Assembly (NCBI RefSeq): GCF_008329565.1
Contig: NZ_NPKT01000011.1
Coordinates: forward strand, 1 to 64,000
Reading direction: 5' to 3'
Length of the DNA: 64,000 nt
DNA from: Mycolicibacterium sp. P1-5
Lineage (GTDB): Bacteria > Actinomycetota > Actinomycetes > Mycobacteriales > Mycobacteriaceae
The stretch's first letter is position 1. Each line of letters starts with the position of its first letter. Of this stretch, positions 59,919-64,000 are shown piece by piece. A model generated the notes under the pieces. That model was not told where the DNA came from. It did no database searches and was given only the letters and a program-made list of their open reading frames with translations. The translations under genes and the position numbers were made by a program.

Positions 59919-61436
59919 GTGAGTCCCCGTGATGTTGACGCCGACTTCCTTGCCGTGCCGCGCCATGCGCTCGCCGATGCGGCACTGTCGGCCGCCCGCG
60001 CCGCCGGAGCGAGCTACGCAGACCTGCGTATCCACGCCATCACCAACGAGGTGGTGCAGCTGCGCGACGGCGAGCTGCAGAGCGCGGTCACCGACCGCGA
60101 GATCGGGTTGGCGGTGCGGGTGATCGTCGACGGCACCTGGGGCTTCGCCTCGCACGCCGAGCTGGCGCCCGAGGTGGCCGCCGACACCGCCCGCCGCGCG
60201 GTCGAGGTGGCCACTACCTTGGCCCCGCTGAACGCTGAGCGCATCGAGCTGGCGGCCGAACCTGTCTACCGCGATGTGAGCTGGGTGTCGCCGTACGCCA
60301 TCGACCCGTTCACTGTGCCGACCGCCGACAAGATCGCGCTGCTGGGGGAGTACTCCGGCCGGCTGCTGGCGTCCGACGGTGTCGACCACGTCTCGGCGAT
60401 GGTCATCACCGTCAAGGAGCAGATGTTCTACGCCGACACCTTCGGCTCCTCCATCACCCAGCAGCGGGTGCGACTGCAGCCGCAGCTGGAGGCGGTGGCC
60501 GTCGACGCCGCCGCAGGCAGCTTCGAGTCGATGCGCACCCTGGCACCGCCGACCGCCCACGGCTGGGAAGCGGTGGTCGGCGACGACGTCTGGAACTGGA
60601 GTGCCGAGCTGGCCGAGTTGCCGGGCTTGCTGGCCGAAAAGACCAAGGCTCCGACGGTGGCTTCCGGACCGACCGATCTGGTCATCGACCCGACGAACCT
60701 GTGGCTGACCATTCACGAATCCATCGGGCACGCCACCGAATACGACCGCTCGATCGGTTACGAGGCGGCCTATGCGGGCACCTCGTTCGCCACCCCGGAC
60801 AAGCTGAACACCATGCGGTACGGATCCTCGGTGATGAACGTGACCGCCGACCGCACCGTCGAATACGGCTTGGCAACAACGGGATACGACGACGACGGGG
60901 TGGCCGCCCAAAGCTGGGACCTGATCCGCGACGGCATCTTCGTCGGTTACCAGCTCGACCGGGTGTTCGCCCCACGGCTGGGCCTGGCCCGCTCCAACGG
61001 CTGCAGTTACGCCGACTCGCCGCACCACGTCCCGATCCAGCGGATGGCCAACGTCTCCCTGCAACCGGGTACCGACGATTTGAGCACCGAGGACCTGATC
61101 TCCCGCGTGTCTGACGGCATCTACATCGTCGGCGACAAATCCTGGTCGATTGACATGCAGCGCTACAACTTTCAGTTCACCGGGCAGCGCTTCTATCGGA
61201 TCCGCGACGGCAGGCTGGACGGCCAGTTGCGCGACGTCGCCTACCAGGCCACCACCACTGATTTCTGGAATTCGATGGAAGCCGTTGGCGGACCGTCGAC
61301 GTGGCGGCTGGGCGGGGCGTTCAACTGCGGTAAGGCCCAACCGGGTCAGGTGGCCGCGGTCAGCCATGGCTGCCCGTCGGCGTTGTTCCGTGGCGTGAAT
61401 GTGCTCAACACGCGCGAAGAAGCGAGCCACTCATGA
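59919..61436 (+). CDS. tldD: TldD-like metalloprotease subunit (Rv2315c-like)
   Basis: The 505-residue protein is the catalytic partner of the TldD/TldE (PmbA) pair. It contains HESIGHATE near residue 268, the HExxxH zinc site that marks TldD rather than TldE, and NCGKAQPGQ near the C-terminus, which supplies a further ligand. The complex degrades unfolded or modified peptides and takes part in maturation of some peptide natural products. The GTG start at 59919 is only 38 bases from uspA. Its stop overlaps the pmbA start (ATGA). Confidence 0.9.
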   Translation: MSPRDVDADFLAVPRHALADAALSAARAAGASYADLRIHAITNEVVQLRDGELQSAVTDREIGLAVRVIVDGTWGFASHAELAPEVAADTARRAVEVATTLAPLNAERIELAAEPVYRDVSWVSPYAIDPFTVPTADKIALLGEYSGRLLASDGVDHVSAMVITVKEQMFYADTFGSSITQQRVRLQPQLEAVAVDAAAGSFESMRTLAPPTAHGWEAVVGDDVWNWSAELAELPGLLAEKTKAPTVASGPTDLVIDPTNLWLTIHESIGHATEYDRSIGYEAAYAGTSFATPDKLNTMRYGSSVMNVTADRTVEYGLATTGYDDDGVAAQSWDLIRDGIFVGYQLDRVFAPRLGLARSNGCSYADSPHHVPIQRMANVSLQPGTDDLSTEDLISRVSDGIYIVGDKSWSIDMQRYNFQFTGQRFYRIRDGRLDGQLRDVAYQATTTDFWNSMEAVGGPSTWRLGGAFNCGKAQPGQVAAVSHGCPSALFRGVNVLNTREEASHS

Positions 61437-62794
61437 TCCCCGCACAGCAGGTCGTCGAACTGGCGCTGCAGGCCGCCGGCATCGACGAGACCATCGTCAT
61501 CGTCACTGACCGCGAAGCTGCGGCGCTGCGCTGGGCCGGCAACTCGATGACCACCAACGGTGTTTCGACCACCCGCATGATCACCGTGATTTCCATTGTG
61601 CGCAACGGGAATACGTCGCACATCGGTGCGGTCCGCAGCAGTGACGTGAACCCGGCCGCGATCGCGGTGCTGGTGGCAGCCGCCGAACATGCCGCGCACG
61701 CGGCTCCCGAAGCCCGTGACAGCGCGCCGCTGCTGACCGGCAGTGGCACCCCGGACGACTGGAACGAACCGGTGGCAGAGACCGGCGCCGCGGTGTTCGC
61801 CGACGTCGCCGAGTCGTTGTCCCGTGGTTTCGGCCGTGCCGACCGGTTGTATGGCTACGCCCACCACGCCGTGGAGACGACGTTCCTGGCGACCTCGACC
61901 GGGATCCGGCGGCGTTTCGTCCAGCCGGCCGGATCGGTGGAGATCAACGCGAAACGTGACGGCGCGAGTGCCTGGGCGGGGGTCAGCACGCCGTGGTTCA
62001 TCGACGTGCCGACCGACACGTTGCTCGACGATCTGGCGATGCGGCTCGGCTGGGCGGACCGGACCGTCGAGCTGCCGGCCGGCCGCTACGAAACGTTGAT
62101 GCCGCCGTCGACCGTGGCCGACATGATGATCTACCTCGGTTGGTCGATGGACGGCCGCGGCGCGCAAGAGGGCCGGACGGCGTTGTCGGCACCCGGTGGC
62201 GGCACCCGGGTCGGGGAAAAGCTCACCGACCTGCCGCTGACGATGTATTCCGACCCGTTCGCACCCGGCCTGGAGTGCACCCCGTTCGTCGCGGCCACCA
62301 CCAGCTCGGAGACGATCTCGGTGTTCGACAACGGACTCGACATCGGGCGTGTCGACTGGATCCGCGACGGTTCGATCAACGCTCTGGCCTACCCGCGTGC
62401 CGCCGCCACCGAGTTCGGGACGGCACCGGCCGTACCGGCGGACAACCTGCTGATGACCGGTGGCACCACGGAACTCGCCGACATGGTGGCCGCCACCGAG
62501 CGCGGCTTGTTGTTGACCACGCTGTGGTACATCCGCACCGTCGACCCAACGACCCTGCTGCTGACCGGGCTGACTCGCGACGGCGTCTACCTGGTCGAAG
62601 ACGGCGAGGTCACCGCGGCGGTCAACAATTTCCGCTTCAACGAGAGCCCGCTGGATCTGCTGCGTCGGGCCACCGAGGCCGGCGTGCCCGAGCAGACGCT
62701 GCCGCGTGAGTGGGGCGACTGGGCCACCCGCGCGGTGATGCCGACGCTGCGAATCCCGGACTTTCACATGTCCTCGGTCAGCCAAGCGCAATAA
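61433..62794 (+). CDS. pmbA: PmbA/TldE-like protease subunit (Rv2314c-like)
   Basis: The 453-residue protein has the TldD/PmbA fold with an N-terminal segment of repeated aromatic and Asn residues (ALRWAGNSMTTNGVS) and a C-terminal beta domain (DNLLMTGGTTELADMVAATERGLLLT, TRDGVYLVEDGEV, FNESPLDLLRR). It lacks HExxxH, as expected for the non-catalytic TldE subunit that pairs with TldD. The ATG at 61433 overlaps the tldD stop. A CMD-type gene starts 7 bases after its stop, likely in the same transcript. Confidence 0.9.
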   Translation: MIPAQQVVELALQAAGIDETIVIVTDREAAALRWAGNSMTTNGVSTTRMITVISIVRNGNTSHIGAVRSSDVNPAAIAVLVAAAEHAAHAAPEARDSAPLLTGSGTPDDWNEPVAETGAAVFADVAESLSRGFGRADRLYGYAHHAVETTFLATSTGIRRRFVQPAGSVEINAKRDGASAWAGVSTPWFIDVPTDTLLDDLAMRLGWADRTVELPAGRYETLMPPSTVADMMIYLGWSMDGRGAQEGRTALSAPGGGTRVGEKLTDLPLTMYSDPFAPGLECTPFVAATTSSETISVFDNGLDIGRVDWIRDGSINALAYPRAAATEFGTAPAVPADNLLMTGGTTELADMVAATERGLLLTTLWYIRTVDPTTLLLTGLTRDGVYLVEDGEVTAAVNNFRFNESPLDLLRRATEAGVPEQTLPREWGDWATRAVMPTLRIPDFHMSSVSQAQ

Positions 62795-62801
62795 TCCTTG
62801 A

Positions 62802-63644
62802 ATGAGTGACGATCTCGACGCCGTCCTGGCCCAGCTGGTGGTGCAGTCCCCCGCCGACCAGCAGCGGTTGGTGGGGCTGATCCGTGCGACCTGCGGCGAA
62901 ACGCTGTCGCTGACGCCGCTGCCCGCGCAGACGCCGGTGAGCGCGCCGGTATCGGACGCCGAGAAGGTGGTGGCCGAATTCGCCGAGCAGTTCACCGTCG
63001 ACGTGTCGACGATCTCCGATCGCCAGCGCGAGTCGTTGACCACGGCGCTCGGTGCGGCGAGTTTCGGAGCCGTCATTCAAATGTTCTTCGCCGACTTCCT
63101 GCCGCGGGTGCGCAACGGGCTCGAGGTACTCGGCCTGCCGGTGGCGTGGGTGCCGGCGGCCCCGGTGTGGGATCCGGGCATCGACGCCGCCGATGTGTTG
63201 TTCAACCAGCTGTTGCCGGGGGTGGCCCGGCTGCGGTCGCTGGACCCGGTCACCACCGAGGTGGTGCGACTACGCGGGGCGGTCGCGCACAACTGCCGAC
63301 TGTGCAAATCACTGCGCGAGGGCAATGCCCTGGATGCCGGTGGCAGCGAATCGATGTACGACGACATCGAGCACTACGAGTCTTCGGAGCTGCTGACCGA
63401 GACGCACAAGGCGGCGCTGCGCTATGCCGACGCACTGATCTGGTCGCCGGCGCGGATCAGTCCGGCGGTGGCTTCTGGTGTGCGGGAACATTTCTCGCAT
63501 GAGCAGGCCCGCGAGCTGACGCTGGATGTGATGCGCAATGCCAGCAACAAGATTGCGGTGTCGTTGAAGGCCGACGCGGCCCGCGTCGAGGAGGGAACCG
63601 AGCGCTACCTCATCGACGCGGACGGTCAGACCGTCTTCGCCTGA
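62802..63644 (+). CDS. AhpD/carboxymuconolactone decarboxylase-like protein
   Basis: The 280-residue helical protein has a central CxxC (AHNCRLCKSLREGNAL near residue 165) followed by an acidic HYESSELLTETHKAALRYADAL segment, the AhpD/CMD pattern with a redox-active disulfide. Proteins of this type act as peroxidase partners or alkylhydroperoxidases. An N-terminal region of about 100 residues is specific to this subfamily. ATG 62802 is 7 bases after pmbA. Its last 19 bases overlap the convergent threonine aldolase-like gene. By position it corresponds to Rv2313c. Confidence 0.8.
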   Translation: MSDDLDAVLAQLVVQSPADQQRLVGLIRATCGETLSLTPLPAQTPVSAPVSDAEKVVAEFAEQFTVDVSTISDRQRESLTTALGAASFGAVIQMFFADFLPRVRNGLEVLGLPVAWVPAAPVWDPGIDAADVLFNQLLPGVARLRSLDPVTTEVVRLRGAVAHNCRLCKSLREGNALDAGGSESMYDDIEHYESSELLTETHKAALRYADALIWSPARISPAVASGVREHFSHEQARELTLDVMRNASNKIAVSLKADAARVEEGTERYLIDADGQTVFA

Positions 63645-64000
63645 GCCAGCGTTTCCAGTGCTGCGTCGACGTCGTCGTCGGTGGTCGCCCACGAGCAGAC
63701 GAACCGGACCGGTGGCCTGTGCGGGTTGGGTGCGTGGACGGCGAAATGTTCACGAACGGCGGCAAGCGCCTCGGCGGGAAGGTCGACGAACACCTCGTTG
63801 GCCTCGGTGGGGGAGCTCAAGTGCAGGCCGAGATTCGTGATTCCAGCGCTGAGCCGAGCGGCCATGGCGTTGGCGTGGGTGGCGGTTTCGAGCCACAGGC
63901 CGTCCGTGAGCATGGCATCGAATTGCGCTGAGACATAACGGTGTTTGCTGGCCAAGTGGCCGATTTGCTTCTGGACGAATTCGATACCGGTGAACTGATC
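63626..64000 (-). CDS. Threonine aldolase-like PLP enzyme, C-terminal part
   Basis: Only the last 124 codons are in the window; the gene continues past the right edge. The fragment reads GHLASKHRYVSAQFDAMLTDGLWLETATHANAMAARLS, then HLSSPTEANEVFVDLP and VRFVCSWATTDDDVDAAL, the C-terminal small domain of low-specificity L-threonine aldolases and related beta-eliminating lyases. These cleave threonine or related beta-hydroxy amino acids to glycine and an aldehyde. The PLP-binding lysine lies outside the window. The 3' end overlaps the convergent CMD-like gene by 19 bases. Confidence 0.75.
   Translation of the reverse strand, partial: DQFTGIEFVQKQIGHLASKHRYVSAQFDAMLTDGLWLETATHANAMAARLSAGITNLGLHLSSPTEANEVFVDLPAEALAAVREHFAVHAPNPHRPPVRFVCSWATTDDDVDAALETLAQAKTV

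Overview
The window is high-GC actinobacterial chromosome, almost certainly from a rapidly growing Mycobacterium (Mycolicibacterium). From memory, the gene order follows the M. tuberculosis Rv2402-to-Rv2313c segment in long syntenic blocks: trehalase, subI-cysTWA, cysH-sirA, hemW, hrcA-dnaJ2-rsmE, phoH-ybeY-era, amiA2-recO-uppS, zur-smtB-glyS, dgt-dnaG, an ECF transporter, uspABC and tldD-pmbA. Genes from other sources sit between these blocks. GTG and TTG starts, 4-bp ATGA/GTGA overlaps and leaderless promoters also fit mycobacteria.

Layout. 1-3.9 kb: end of a DUF222/HNH gene, then a 2OG-Fe(II) oxygenase, an SfnB-family flavoprotein and a MetE/UROD-fold protein, which may form an organosulfur cluster. 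3.9-6.3 kb: GH15 trehalase and two tiny membrane proteins. 6.3-13.7 kb: sulfate assimilation, with the sulfate ABC transporter subI-cysTWA converging on sirA-cysH-sirohydrochlorin chelatase. Each arm is preceded by a leaderless small ORF ending in cysteine codons, as expected for cysteine-responsive attenuators. 13.8-20.6 kb: hemW, a small secreted protein, a SulP-carbonic anhydrase fusion and a divergent two-component system with 11-bp-phased direct repeats between them. 20.7-29.2 kb: heat-shock and RNA/ribosome block (hrcA with a CIRCE-like element, dnaJ2, rsmE, phoH, ybeY, a CNNM/CBS protein, a cdd-like protein, era). 29.2-32.5 kb: FAD monooxygenase/TetR pair with operator-like palindromes, and amidase amiA2. 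32.5-37.1 kb: recO, uppS, a small conserved protein, the zinc regulators zur and smtB, and glyS.

37.1-45.9 kb: a COG2345-type regulator divergent from a hemerythrin/DUF2249 protein, a TPM-domain envelope protein, dgt, dnaG, small secreted or membrane proteins, tRNA-Asn and a secreted protein of unknown function. 45.9-53.8 kb: an accessory oxidase subunit III/IV operon, an acyl-CoA oxidase-like flavoprotein, a VIT1-like transporter, a bestrophin-like channel, and a MarR-MFS-LLM oxidoreductase operon with an operator-like palindrome. 53.9-64 kb: fused ECF transporter plus EcfT, the UspABC sugar transporter, the TldD/PmbA protease pair, a CMD/AhpD-like protein and the end of a threonine aldolase-like gene.

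I see no prophage, transposase, CRISPR array or rRNA. The most interesting features are regulatory: the paired cysteine leader peptides, the phased repeats beside the SulP-CA gene, and several palindromes at regulator promoters. All assignments come from reading the translated sequence; no database search was run.
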